From assembly GCA_965653225.1 (NCBI GenBank), contig CBFGZI010000091.1:1-16021 (forward strand): a stretch of DNA of 16,021 bases. Direction: 5' to 3'. Shown here piece by piece: positions 5,796-13,584 of the stretch. The notes under the pieces are model-generated. The model worked only from the letters and a program-made list of their open reading frames with translations, was not told where the DNA came from and searched no databases. Source of the stretch: JALZDI01 sp965653225. GTDB taxonomy: Bacteria > Actinomycetota > Actinomycetes > Propionibacteriales > Nocardioidaceae. The position numbers were made by a program, and so were the translations under genes. Numbering within the stretch: the first letter of the stretch is position 1; each line of letters begins with the position of its first letter.

Positions 5796-6719
5796 TCAGT
5801 AGTAGTAGGGGAACTCCGACCAGTCCGGCGCCCTCTTCTCCAGGAACGCGTCCCGCCCCTCGGCCGCCTCATCGGTCATGTACGCCAGCCGCGTCGTCTC
5901 ACCGGCGAACATCTGCTGCCCCACCAGCCCGTCGTCGATCAGGTTGAACGAGTACTTCAGCATCCGCTGCGCGGTGGGCGACTTGCCGTTGACCTTGCGC
6001 GCCCACTCCAGCGCGGTCCGCTCGAGCTCGGCGTGCGGCACCACCGCGTTCACCATCCCCATGCGATGCGCCGCGTCCGCGTCGTACTCGTCGCCGAGGA
6101 AGAAGATCTCGCGAGCGAACTTCTGCCCAACCTGGCGGGCCAGGTAGGCCGACCCGAAGCCGCCGTCGAACGAGGCCACGTCGGCGTCGGTCTGCTTGAA
6201 CCGGGCGTGCTCGGCCGAGGCGAGCGTCAGGTCGCAGACCACGTGCAGCGAGTGGCCGCCACCGGCCGCCCACCCGGGCACGACGCAGATGACCACCTTG
6301 GGCATGAACCGGATCAGCCGCTGGCACTCGAGGATGTGCAACCGGCCCAGCCTGGCCCGGTCGACGCTGTCCGCGGTCTCGCCATCGGCGTACTGGTAGC
6401 CGACGCGCCCGCGGATGCGCTGGTCGCCGCCGGAGCAGAACGCCCAGCCTCCGTCTCGTGCGGAGGGCCCGTTGCCGGTCAGCAGCACGCAGCCGATGTC
6501 GGGCGAGGTGCGTGCGTGCTCGAGCACGCGGTAGAGCTCGTCCACGGTGTGCGGACGGAACGCGTTGCGCACGTCCGGCCGGTTGAACGCGACCCGCACG
6601 GTCCCCTGGTCGACCGCGCGGTGGTAGGTGATGTCGGTCAGGCCGTCGAAGCCGTCGACGACCTGCCACGCGCTCGGGTCGAAGATCTGCGACACCTGGG
6701 CTGCTTGCGGCTCCGGCAT
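5796..6719 (-). CDS. menB: 1,4-dihydroxy-2-naphthoyl-CoA synthase
   Basis: MenB closes the second ring of menaquinone by converting o-succinylbenzoyl-CoA to 1,4-dihydroxy-2-naphthoyl-CoA, a crotonase-fold reaction in the cytoplasm. The 307-residue protein is very like the mycobacterial enzyme. It has the oxyanion-loop region FCSGGDQR at 94-101, WAAGGGHSL at 150-158, SFDGGFGS at 183-190 with D185, and a C-terminus ending DWSEFPYYY. QTD at 176-178 places Asp where bicarbonate-dependent enzymes have Gly, which suggests a bicarbonate-independent (type II) MenB. The ATG at 6719 was chosen because it gives the family's N-terminus and lies 10 bp after the stop of the ACT-domain gene. The upstream Shine-Dalgarno is weak, consistent with translational coupling. 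No other men genes are visible in the window. Confidence 0.96.
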   Translation of the reverse strand: MPEPQAAQVSQIFDPSAWQVVDGFDGLTDITYHRAVDQGTVRVAFNRPDVRNAFRPHTVDELYRVLEHARTSPDIGCVLLTGNGPSARDGGWAFCSGGDQRIRGRVGYQYADGETADSVDRARLGRLHILECQRLIRFMPKVVICVVPGWAAGGGHSLHVVCDLTLASAEHARFKQTDADVASFDGGFGSAYLARQVGQKFAREIFFLGDEYDADAAHRMGMVNAVVPHAELERTALEWARKVNGKSPTAQRMLKYSFNLIDDGLVGQQMFAGETTRLAYMTDEAAEGRDAFLEKRAPDWSEFPYYY

Positions 6720-6729
6720 GCAGCGGAGC

Positions 6730-7428
6730 CTATGCCTGCAGCGACGTGCCCTCCCGCGCGGGTACGACGTCCTCTGAGGGCTCGACGGAGGCGACGATCG
6801 AGGCCGCCAGGCCGGCGAGGTGGGCAAGCCGCGCCATCTCCGAGTCGAGGAACTCCGGGCCGCCGCGACGGCCGGCGACCAGCGCCACGTCGGCCGTGCC
6901 GACGGGCACCCCGATCATCAGCGTCGACTCCCAGCCCTCGACGCCGGACGGGCCCGACAGCCGGGCGGGCCGGCGCAGCGGTACCCACGAGTCCCGCACG
7001 CCCTCCGTCCCCGGCGCCGCCGAGGTCGCCTCGCTCACCACGACACCGGACTCCTCGAGGCGGGCCAGCAGCGCCCAGTCGGACCGGAAGACCACCGGCA
7101 CCAGCTCGACCAGTTGGTCGACGGCCTGCTCCGGCGACTCTGTCAGCGCCTCGACCGCCTCCAGGTCCAGACGCAGGTTGGCGCCCGCGGTGTAGCGGGA
7201 GATCCACAGCACCTCGATACCGTCGAGCTTCTGGCACGCCGACACCACCATGTCGGGGAGGACGGTGGGCGGCAGCTCCAGCAGCACGTCGTCTACCGCT
7301 CGTCCGTCGACGCCGTGCTCGACGATCTCGATCGCCTCGATGTCGGCGCCCGCCGCGCCGAGCGCGGAGGCCAGCGCCCCCAGCGACCCCGGCACGTCGG
7401 GTAGCTCCACCCGCATCAGGAACGCCAT
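6730..7428 (-). CDS. ACT-domain protein, possible C-terminal GAF-like domain
   Basis: This is a soluble 232-residue protein. Residues about 2-75 look like an ACT domain: the start MRVELPDVPGSLGALASALGAAG is the classic ACT strand-turn-helix with the ligand-loop Pro-Gly (PDVPGSL). ACT domains bind amino acids or other small ligands. Residues about 100-215 (VPVVFRSDWALLARLEESG... STLMIGVPVGTADVALVAGRR) resemble a degenerate GAF fold, but I am not sure of this. The ATG at 7428 is preferred because the ACT motif starts right there. Only a weak GGA lies upstream. An in-frame upstream extension to 7494 has no supporting site. It is followed 10 bp later by menB, so the two are probably one transcript, but no functional link to menaquinone synthesis is evident. 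No catalytic residues are recognised. It is probably a small-molecule sensor. Confidence 0.78.
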   Translation of the reverse strand: MAFLMRVELPDVPGSLGALASALGAAGADIEAIEIVEHGVDGRAVDDVLLELPPTVLPDMVVSACQKLDGIEVLWISRYTAGANLRLDLEAVEALTESPEQAVDQLVELVPVVFRSDWALLARLEESGVVVSEATSAAPGTEGVRDSWVPLRRPARLSGPSGVEGWESTLMIGVPVGTADVALVAGRRGGPEFLDSEMARLAHLAGLAASIVASVEPSEDVVPAREGTSLQA

Positions 7429-7502
7429 GCGGTCATCATCCCAGTCCTGCAAGCACAGCGCGGCGCGCTTCCACCGGCCGGACGCCTGCCGCACCGTCGG
7501 TC

Positions 7503-8888
7503 TCAGCCGACCGTGGCACCGGCGCGGTCGCCGTTCTGCTTGTCCCGCTGCCGGCGGCGGCGCTCCCGCTCGTCACGCCGGCTGCGGCGTACGCGCAGCG
7601 GACCCACCAGCCGCGGCCCGGACATCTTCGTCTCCAGCCTGCGGGCCTCGCGCTTGAGAGGCTGGGCCATGTACTCGCCGAAGATCACCCCGGAGGCCAG
7701 GCCCACCGCGACCACGACGGCACCGAGCAGGTCGCTGATGCCCAGGACGTCGCCCTCGGTCAGCTTGTACAGACCGCGGTAGATGGCCCCGCCGGGGAGC
7801 AGCGGGATGATGCCGGACACCACGACCACCAGGGGAGGGATGCGCAGGCGTCCCGCGACCGAGTACGAGACCACCCCGATGAGCACAGCCGCCAGCCCGG
7901 TCGCCCAGGCCCCGCCGAGCCGGGCCTGCAACATCACGTAGTAGCCGAGCTGGCCGAGCCCGCCCATGAGCACCGCGGCCACGATGGCGCGCTTGGGCGC
8001 GTAGCAGTTGACCAGCCATCCGGCGGCGGCCAGCGAGGCACCGATGACCGCGATCGGCACGTAGCCGAAACCTCGCGCCTGGTAGGGCTGCACCGCGAGC
8101 TGGACGCCGAACCGGTTCGCCAGCGCCAGGCCGGCGGTGACGCCGCCGATGATGCCGCCGGTGAGCAGCATCGCCTCGAAGCTGCGCGCGGTCGCGGTGA
8201 TGTAGTAGCCGGTCACCGCGTCCTGAACCGCACCGACGAAGGCGATACCGGCCAGCAGCACGATGATGCCGGCGGCCACCACCTGGGAGACGTTGGAGTC
8301 CTCGGCCACCGTCGACAGCGCCAGCGCGCCCATCGTCGCGACGAAGCCGCCGAGCACGTGCTGGTAGAAGTTCGGGATGCGCTGCTGGGTCAGCTTCCGG
8401 TTCAGCACGTCGATCACGAGCGCGGACAGGAACGCGGTCAGCATGATCAGCGGCCCGCCGCCGATGAGCATGCCGACGCCGGCCGCCATCACGCCCCACC
8501 CGACCGTGGCGGCCCACCGCGGGTACGGGTTGCGGGCCGAGACGATCTGGTCCAGCTGCTTTCGGGCGTCCTCGATCTGGCAGCGACCGGCGACGACCTC
8601 GCGCACCAGGTGGTCCACGGCCGTGAGCTTGGAGTAGTTGAGTCCGCGGAACTTCACGTTGCGGATGTGTGTCTCCGGCGGCGAGTACGGCGAGGGCTGC
8701 CAGGAGATGGACAGCTCGGTGAACGTGACGCTGATGTCGGCCTCACGCAGACCGGCCGCGGACGTGATCGCCATCATGCTGACGGCGGCGTCCGCGGCGG
8801 CAGCGCCGCTGGACAGCACGACCTCGCCGATGCGCAGTGCAAGGTCGAAGGTCTGGTAGACCTCCCGCAGATCGTCGCCCACAGGCAT
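7503..8888 (-). CDS. Threonine/serine exporter family membrane protein (ThrE-like)
   Basis: This is an integral membrane protein of the ThrE family, which in Corynebacterium exports threonine and serine. The N-terminal soluble part (about 1-120) is the ThrE N-domain with the FDLALRIGEVVLSSGAAAADAAVSM signature near 14-38. It is followed by roughly ten hydrophobic helices in two halves, about 125-260 and 265-415. The conserved AVQDAVTGYYITATARSFEAM lies at 220-240. The C-terminal tail, about 425-461, is strongly basic and cytoplasmic (RRSRRDERERRRRQRDK). The length of 461 is typical of fused ThrE proteins. The ATG at 8888 was chosen because it starts just before the conserved domain. It has no good Shine-Dalgarno, and an upstream in-frame extension to 8972 contains no credible N-terminus. 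Real substrate is uncertain. It is divergent from ndh with 217 bp between. Confidence 0.88.
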   Translation of the reverse strand: MPVGDDLREVYQTFDLALRIGEVVLSSGAAAADAAVSMMAITSAAGLREADISVTFTELSISWQPSPYSPPETHIRNVKFRGLNYSKLTAVDHLVREVVAGRCQIEDARKQLDQIVSARNPYPRWAATVGWGVMAAGVGMLIGGGPLIMLTAFLSALVIDVLNRKLTQQRIPNFYQHVLGGFVATMGALALSTVAEDSNVSQVVAAGIIVLLAGIAFVGAVQDAVTGYYITATARSFEAMLLTGGIIGGVTAGLALANRFGVQLAVQPYQARGFGYVPIAVIGASLAAAGWLVNCYAPKRAIVAAVLMGGLGQLGYYVMLQARLGGAWATGLAAVLIGVVSYSVAGRLRIPPLVVVVSGIIPLLPGGAIYRGLYKLTEGDVLGISDLLGAVVVAVGLASGVIFGEYMAQPLKREARRLETKMSGPRLVGPLRVRRSRRDERERRRRQRDKQNGDRAGATVG

Positions 8889-9105
8889 AAGGGTGCCTAA
8901 GCGGTTGTTACATAAGCAAAGGGTTCGGCCCGTTGCGAGTGTGACGTCGATGACGCTGATGAGTGGACGCACGCTGCGGCGGGTCCGAGCGCGTAAGAGG
9001 GCGGCGAGGATGGGTACTGCATCGGACGAGACCCACTCGACCGCCGTCTAGGAAACACCGCAAACACCGCTCCGTTCAGACCCCGCATGGAGAGGCGAAC
9101 CACGC
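8889..9105. other. Divergent promoter region thrE-like / ndh
   Basis: This 217-bp non-coding region must hold both promoters, but I see no convincing -35/-10 pair on either strand. Before ndh there is a tandem 9-bp repeat AAACACCGC (9053-9061 and 9062-9070). GGAGAGG at 9089-9095 is the ndh ribosome binding site. TTGTTACATAAGCAA near 8906-8920 is an imperfect inverted repeat next to the exporter gene. Confidence 0.45.
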
Positions 9106-10362
9106 ATGACGAGCCCAAGCACGCACCGGCCCCGAGTCCTGATTCTCGGCGCGGGGTTCGCGGGTGTGGCAGCGATGAAGGCGCTCAAGGGTGCTCCCGT
9201 CGACGTCACACTTGTGGACCGCAACGGCTACAACACCTTCCAGCCGCTGCTGTACCAGGTGGCCACGGGCGGTCTGAACCCAGGCGACGTGACATACGCA
9301 GCGCGCGCACTCATCGCGCGGCAGCGCAACGCCTCGTTCCGCAAGGCCGACGTCGTCGGCATCGACCCCGACACCAAGACCGTGACGCTGTCCGATGACC
9401 GGAAGCTGACATACGACTACCTGATCATCGGCACCGGTGTCACCACCAACTACTTCGGTGTGCCCGGAGCCGAGGAGTACGCGCTGCCGCTGTACACGCG
9501 TAAGCAGGCGCTGGCCGTACGCGACAACATCTTCAGCAAGCTCGAGCGGCTGGCGCAGGCGAGCGACGACGGTCACCGCACCGACAACCCCACCGTGGTG
9601 ATAGTCGGCGCCGGCGCGACCGGTGTCGAGATGGCCGGGACCATGGCCGAGATGGGCAACACGGCGATGCAGATCGCCTACCCGGAGCTGGGCGACCGCA
9701 GGGCCCGGGTGGTGCTCGTCGAGATGGGCCCGGACGTGCTCGCGCCGTACCACCCCAAGCTGCGCGACTACACCGCCCGCAGCCTGAGCAAGCGCGGAGT
9801 CGAGCTGCATCTCAACACCGCGGTCAAGGCGGTCGACGAGTCGGGTGTGCTGCTCGACAACGGCGAACGCATCAACGCCGGCACCGTGATCTGGGCCGCC
9901 GGCGTCACCGCACCCGAGCGGGTACAGAAGTGGGGGCTGCCACAGGGTCGCGGCGGACGTATCGAGGTGAGCCCCGACCTCAACGTGCCCGACCATCCTG
10001 AGGTGTTCGTGGCGGGCGACCTCGGGGTCACACCGGAGAACCCGCTGCCACAGCTCGCCCAGCCGGCCATGCAGGGCGGCAAGCACGCGGCCGAGCAGGT
10101 CCTGCGCATGATCAAGGGTGAGCCGACCCAGCCGTTCCACTACTTCGACAAGGGCACGATGGCCACGATCGCCCGCGGCTCCGCGATCGCGCAGCTGCGT
10201 GGCGGCATCCGGCTGAGGGGCCTGGTCGCGTGGGTCGCCTGGCTGGCGCTGCACATCTACTTCCTGCTCGGTGGGCGCAACCGGATGGTGACCCTGCTCA
10301 ACCTGTCCGCGCGCTACCTGACCTGGCCGCGCAACCTCAACGTCATCGTCGGCGACTACTGA
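9106..10362 (+). CDS. ndh: NADH dehydrogenase, type II (non-proton-pumping)
   Basis: This single-subunit FAD enzyme passes electrons from NADH to the menaquinone pool at the inner face of the membrane. The first Rossmann motif, GAGFAG at 15-20, binds FAD. The second, GAGATG at 168-173, binds NADH. FVAGDLG at 301-307 contacts FAD, and AQPAMQGGKHAAEQ at 318-331 is the quinone-binding signature. A hydrophobic segment at 371-389 (RGLVAWVAWLALHIYFLLG) fits membrane attachment near the C-terminus, as in other NDH-2. The length of 418 residues is normal. The ATG at 9106 follows GGAGAGG with a 10-bp spacing. A strong hairpin terminator follows. With menB in the same window it is a direct user of the quinone product. 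Its function overlaps with complex I, which is not in view. Confidence 0.94.
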   Translation: MTSPSTHRPRVLILGAGFAGVAAMKALKGAPVDVTLVDRNGYNTFQPLLYQVATGGLNPGDVTYAARALIARQRNASFRKADVVGIDPDTKTVTLSDDRKLTYDYLIIGTGVTTNYFGVPGAEEYALPLYTRKQALAVRDNIFSKLERLAQASDDGHRTDNPTVVIVGAGATGVEMAGTMAEMGNTAMQIAYPELGDRRARVVLVEMGPDVLAPYHPKLRDYTARSLSKRGVELHLNTAVKAVDESGVLLDNGERINAGTVIWAAGVTAPERVQKWGLPQGRGGRIEVSPDLNVPDHPEVFVAGDLGVTPENPLPQLAQPAMQGGKHAAEQVLRMIKGEPTQPFHYFDKGTMATIARGSAIAQLRGGIRLRGLVAWVAWLALHIYFLLGGRNRMVTLLNLSARYLTWPRNLNVIVGDY

Positions 10363-10402
10363 CGGCCACCGGTGAGGACCTTCGACGGGTGACCACGACG
10401 GG

Positions 10403-10439
10403 GCCGGGGCGCGGCGGGTGCTCGCCTAGGCGCCCCGGC
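10403..10439 (+). terminator. Strong terminator hairpin after ndh
   Basis: GCCGGGGCGC (10403-10412) pairs perfectly with GCGCCCCGGC (10430-10439). Inside, GGCG (10413-10416) pairs with CGCC (10423-10426), leaving a 6-nt loop and a TAG bulge. It lies 40 bp after the ndh stop and 19 bp before the next gene. There is no T tract. Rho-independent termination of the no-U actinobacterial kind is likely. Confidence 0.65.
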
Positions 10440-10458
10440 GGGCGTCAGACTGCTGACC

Positions 10459-11031
10459 ATGCCTCCACTCAAGGTCCTGCAGCTGATGCCCGCCGCCCTG
10501 GAACGGTTCGGCGCCCGCGTGCACGACGTGCCCGCCGAGCGATGGGCGGCAGATACGCCGTGTTCGGAGTGGTCCGTGCGCGACCTGGTCAACCACGTGG
10601 CCGCCGAGCAGATGTGGGCGCCGCACCTGCTGCGGGGGGAGACCCTGGAGCAGGTGGGTGACCGCTACGACGGCGACGTGCTCGGCGAGCAGCCGGCGCA
10701 GGTCTGGGACACGGCCGCGGGCGATGCGCTGGAGGCCTGGCAGACGCTCGCGCACGAGGGGCTGCGGGTGCACACCTCGGTGGGGCAGATGCCGGTCGAG
10801 GAGTACGCCGAGCAGATGCACCTCGACCTGGTCGTGCACGGCTGGGACCTGGCCCGCGGCGCCGGCCTGGACGCGTCCATCCCCGACGACGCGGCGGAGC
10901 ACATCCTCACCTACGTCGAGCCGCGGATCCACGCGTTCTCCGGCTCCGGCATCTTCGCCGAGCCGGTCGAGGTCGACTCCGGCATACCCGGCGACCGGCT
11001 GCTCGGGATGCTCGGCCGCGACCCGCGCTGA
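10459..11031 (+). CDS. TIGR03086-type metal-binding protein, DinB/mycothiol maleylpyruvate isomerase-like
   Basis: A 190-residue soluble protein of the DinB-like four-helix family, which in actinobacteria includes mycothiol-dependent maleylpyruvate isomerases and many uncharacterised members. The N-terminal helix is followed by PCSEWSVRDLVNHVAAEQ at 34-51 (the W-x-x-x-D-L-V-x-H signature), with H46 and E50. A second signature, MHLDLVVHGWDLARG at 120-134, has D123 and H127. H46, D123 and H127 are the likely metal ligands. The ATG at 10459 starts the family N-terminus directly and has only a weak Shine-Dalgarno. It stands alone after the ndh terminator, so it likely has its own promoter. Family members use mycothiol as a cofactor for thiol-dependent reactions, but this member's substrate is unknown. 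Confidence 0.82.
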   Translation: MPPLKVLQLMPAALERFGARVHDVPAERWAADTPCSEWSVRDLVNHVAAEQMWAPHLLRGETLEQVGDRYDGDVLGEQPAQVWDTAAGDALEAWQTLAHEGLRVHTSVGQMPVEEYAEQMHLDLVVHGWDLARGAGLDASIPDDAAEHILTYVEPRIHAFSGSGIFAEPVEVDSGIPGDRLLGMLGRDPR

Positions 11032-11050
11032 GCCGCCCCTGAGCCGCCCC
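11029..11050 (+). repeat. 11-bp tandem repeat at the stop codon of the TIGR03086-type gene
   Basis: TGAGCCGCCCC occurs twice in tandem (11029-11039 and 11040-11050), the first copy beginning with the stop codon TGA. A third, imperfect copy (TGACGCGCCC) follows. It looks like replication slippage at the gene end, and no structural role is evident. Confidence 0.6.
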
Positions 11051-11090
11051 TGACGCGCCCGAAGCCCGCGACACGCCCGGACAGCCGCTG

Positions 11091-11729
11091 TCAGGGCGAC
11101 GGGTCGACCTGCGCGTTCCGCAGACGCTCGGGCAGACGCAGCCCCATGTCGCGCAGCTCGAGCTCGGCCAGCCGGGCGACCACGGTGAGGTCGCGCCGCC
11201 GCCACGCGCCCGCCGGGTCGTCGCTGACCGCGGCCAGCCGGTGCATGGGCTGGCCGGCGACCGCTCGCAGTGCGAAGAGGACGAGGTCCGCCGCGGCGTC
11301 GAGGTGACGGCGCGCAGCACCGGCACGCCGCGCGAACGCCAGCCGCCGGGGCAGCCACAGCAGCGCCACCACCGCGATCGGCACCACCGCCACGCCCACC
11401 CCCAGCAGCAGCGCGATCTGGCCGACGACCTCCTGCTGCGTGCGCCCGGCGGCGGCCAGGGCGCCGGCGGCGTCCGCGGCCCGGTCGAACGGGGTGCGCA
11501 GCTGGTCACCGACCAGCGGCACCTCAGCCGCCGTTCGGCCGGCGTCGCCGAGGTTGCCGGCCAGGCTGGTGCCGCCGTGCTCCAGGCTCTCCCCGACGCC
11601 GGCCAGCTGGACCACCGACTCGTACACCGCCCTCCCGAACGACACCCAGAGCGCCACCCACAGGACCATCATCAGGTCCCCGGCGAGCTGGCCCGCCCGT
11701 CGCGGTCCGAGGTCGGCGTACAGCTTCAT
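11091..11729 (-). CDS. Hypothetical membrane protein with two transmembrane helices
   Basis: The 212-residue product has two clear hydrophobic segments, about 18-38 (DLMMVLWVALWVSFGRAVYES) and 103-127 (GQIALLLGVGVAVVPIAVVALLW). An intervening region of about 60 residues is Gly/Ala rich and predicted outside or between the helices. A long basic cytosolic C-terminal part (about 128-212) contains RRLAFARR, a repeated Arg/Leu helix and a final NAQVDPSP. The ATG at 11729 has an excellent binding site, GGAGGAACC, directly upstream, which fixes the start. An in-frame upstream extension to 11813 lacks this. I do not recognise a named family. It is divergent from the ATPase-PAS gene with 137 bp between. 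A shared regulatory role is possible but not shown. Confidence 0.82.
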   Translation of the reverse strand: MKLYADLGPRRAGQLAGDLMMVLWVALWVSFGRAVYESVVQLAGVGESLEHGGTSLAGNLGDAGRTAAEVPLVGDQLRTPFDRAADAAGALAAAGRTQQEVVGQIALLLGVGVAVVPIAVVALLWLPRRLAFARRAGAARRHLDAAADLVLFALRAVAGQPMHRLAAVSDDPAGAWRRRDLTVVARLAELELRDMGLRLPERLRNAQVDPSP

Positions 11730-11866
11730 GGTTCCTCCGGCTGGTCGTCGGGGCGGCGGCGTCTCGTGAGAGGCTGTCACTAGTTCGGTGCCCGTCGCGA
11801 CGTGTGCGGCCACTTGGTGGGGCCTTGCTCGATGTCCGACACGTACTGCGAAGGGTGCGCTGGGGC

Positions 11867-13222
11867 ATGGGACCGGGGTATGGGTGGATGGTGAGCAACT
11901 CGGCGGCTCGGCTACGGCGGCACCTGCCGTCGCATCCTTCGAGCGCGGGAGAGGCGCGCCGGATGGTGCGCCGAGTACTGAACGAAGCCGGGCACGACGA
12001 CCTGGTCGAGCCCGCGCAGCTGCTGGTCAGCGAGGTGGTGACCAACGCGCTCGTGCACAGCGGCACCTCCATCGACGTGTCGATGTCCGCGGACGAGCAG
12101 GGAGTGCTGGTCGAGGTCGGCGACGGCAGCAAGCATGTCCCACGCCCGCGCCACTACGCGGCCACGGCCATCACCGGCCGCGGGCTGGCGTTGCTCGACC
12201 AGACCGCAGACGACTGGGGCGTGGTTCGGGGCATCCGCGGCAAGACGGTGTGGTTCGTGCTGGCCGCCGACAGCGCGCGTGCCGAGCCGACCGCGCCGGA
12301 GATGAGCGGCAACGGCGTGGCCGGAGCGCCCGAAGGCGAGGTAGTCCCACCCGAGGGTTTGCCCGTGACCGTCGAGCTGCTCAACGTCCCGTTGCTGCTG
12401 CACGCCGCGTGGCAGCAGCACGCCGAGGCCGTGCTGCGCGAGCACCTGCTGGCCCACATCGACATCGACACCGGCGGCGGACCGTTCGTCGAGCACGCGA
12501 TGGCCGTCGACGCGCTGGCGCTGCTGGCCGAGCACATCCCGACCCCCGACGTCGCCGGCAACCTCGACCAGCTGATGTCCGAGGCCGCTGACCCGAGCAT
12601 GTCGATGCCGAGGCTGCAGCTCACCATCCCGCGCCACTCGGTGGAGCACTTCGACGTTCTCGACGTGCTGATGAACGCCGCGCAGGACATGGCCAAGAAC
12701 GGACAGCTGCTGGTGCCCGTCGTACAGCCCGAGCTGCGGATGATGCGCCACTGGCTGTGCCACCAGGTGCTCGTGCAGGCCGCCGGCCAGGGTCCGGGGG
12801 CGTGGCCGCCGAGTGAGGTGATGGCCCCGCCCGCACAGCACGCTCTCGAATGGGACCCCGCCGGCGTGGTCGACGCCGAGGTGCCCACCGTCGCCGCCGA
12901 CGACACCGACCTGATCGTCGCGGTGAGCGCGGACGCGCTGCGCCTGCTCGGCTACGAGCGCGCGGAGGACCTCCTGGGCAGGCGGCTGATCACGATCATC
13001 CCCGACCGCTACCGGCAGGCCCATCTCGCGGGCTTCACGCTGCACCTGCTCACCGGCCGAGGCCCGTTGCTGACCCGAGAGGTGAACGTGCCGGTGCTGC
13101 GCCGCGACGGCAGCGAGCAGACCGTCCGGCTCGGCATCGAGTCCAGGCACATCGCGTCGGGACGCACCGTGTTCGTCGCAACCATGCGTGACGTCGACGA
13201 GTCCGCCGCGCCGGGCTTCTGA
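11867..13222 (+). CDS. RsbW-like ATP-binding protein with C-terminal PAS domain
   Basis: The 451-residue protein has an N-terminal histidine-kinase-like ATPase of the anti-sigma-factor/RsbW type (about 15-135). Its N-box is SEVVTNALVHSGT at 55-67 (E56, N60, H64), its G1-like motif is VEVGDGS at 82-88 and its G2 motif is GRGL at 104-107. The middle, about 165-320, is mainly helical (LLNVPLLLHAAWQQHAEAVLREHLL), a segment also common in actinobacterial ATPase-sensor proteins. The C-terminus, about 343-443, is a PAS domain (DTDLIVAVSADALRLLGYERAEDLLGRRLITIIPDRYR ... FVATMRDVD). No histidine-phosphorylation, phosphatase, GGDEF or DNA-binding output is seen. Such proteins act as kinases/anti-sigma factors or sensors. 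ATG at 11867 is preferred for a weak AGG upstream. ATG at 11888 is also possible and would remove seven residues. Confidence 0.85.
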   Translation: MGPGYGWMVSNSAARLRRHLPSHPSSAGEARRMVRRVLNEAGHDDLVEPAQLLVSEVVTNALVHSGTSIDVSMSADEQGVLVEVGDGSKHVPRPRHYAATAITGRGLALLDQTADDWGVVRGIRGKTVWFVLAADSARAEPTAPEMSGNGVAGAPEGEVVPPEGLPVTVELLNVPLLLHAAWQQHAEAVLREHLLAHIDIDTGGGPFVEHAMAVDALALLAEHIPTPDVAGNLDQLMSEAADPSMSMPRLQLTIPRHSVEHFDVLDVLMNAAQDMAKNGQLLVPVVQPELRMMRHWLCHQVLVQAAGQGPGAWPPSEVMAPPAQHALEWDPAGVVDAEVPTVAADDTDLIVAVSADALRLLGYERAEDLLGRRLITIIPDRYRQAHLAGFTLHLLTGRGPLLTREVNVPVLRRDGSEQTVRLGIESRHIASGRTVFVATMRDVDESAAPGF

Positions 13223-13323
13223 CCGAGCCCGCCCTACGTGCTGTAACCGTTCACGATCCTGTGACGGCAGGTCGGCATTCTCTGAACCAGTGGAGGTCCG
13301 ACCCGAGACGGACACTCGACGAA

Positions 13324-13366
13324 GACGCCCCGCCGTTTCATCTGCCCCCAGATGCGGCGGGGCGTC
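13324..13366. terminator. Very strong terminator hairpin after the ATPase-PAS gene
   Basis: Perfect 12-bp stem GACGCCCCGCCG (13324-13335) with CGGCGGGGCGTC (13355-13366), and inside CATCTG/CAGATG (13339-13344 with 13349-13354) around CCCC. Only a TTT bulge at 13336-13338 interrupts it. It lies about 100 bp after the stop of the plus-strand gene, and is usable from both strands. Confidence 0.7.
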
Positions 13367-13492
13367 GACATTTACGGCACTTCACGCGCAGGCCGGTGCA
13401 GCCGGCCACGCCGTTCCGGAGACTGTCGTGTCGCACGCCCTCTGTGCCGCAGCCGACAGCTGCTTGTGGGGAGCGCCAGTGCAACGCCCTGT

Positions 13493-13545
13493 TGGCGCGG
13501 GGGTCCCCAGTGCCGGACCTATCGGCTCAGGGGACCACCGCGCCA
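13493..13545. terminator. Large hairpin just downstream of the multicopper oxidase
   Basis: TGGCGCGG (13493-13500) plus GGTCCCC (13502-13508) pair with GGGGACC (13530-13536) plus CCGCGCCA (13538-13545). A single G/A mismatch separates the two stem parts, giving 15 bp of pairing. A 4-bp inner stem GCCG/CGGC closes a 7-nt loop. Forty bp beyond the oxidase stop on the minus strand, it is the obvious terminator for that gene. Confidence 0.62.
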
Positions 13546-13584
13546 GAACGGGGCAGTACGGACGGGCAGGACGAGGGGGCGGTC

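Larger units (their letters stand above)
13223..13584. other. Convergent non-coding region with large hairpins
   Basis: No gene is supported in these 362 bp. The region holds two long stem-loops (described separately), a shorter one, GGCCGG-tgcag-CCGGCC at 13391-13407, and GCGCCA at 13473-13478, which could pair with TGGCGC (13493-13498) in competition with the larger hairpin. CTGTAACCG occurs at about 13239-13247, near a possible promoter-like site, but I see no gene there. Confidence 0.6.

Noticed and set aside
6033..8900. Open frame of 955 codons on the plus strand opposite menB, the ACT gene and the exporter
   Set aside because: Its product is low-complexity Arg/Pro/Ala-rich with no recognisable domain and it lies antisense to three genes with clear families; long antisense frames are normal in DNA this GC-rich.
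8906..8920. TTGTTACATAAGCAA as a Rex redox-repressor operator near ndh
   Set aside because: Rex sites are 18-bp palindromes of the TGTGAA...TTCACA kind; this one is shorter, imperfect and closer to the exporter gene than to ndh.
5667..11785. ACTAGTTCG shared between the pnt and the 11777-11785 promoter regions as a regulon motif
   Set aside because: It is only nine bases with no further similarity around it; chance is sufficient.
11876..11881. GGGTAT as a SigB/SigF-type -10 at the ATPase-PAS start
   Set aside because: There is no GTTT-like -35 at the right distance and the site lies inside the chosen coding start.
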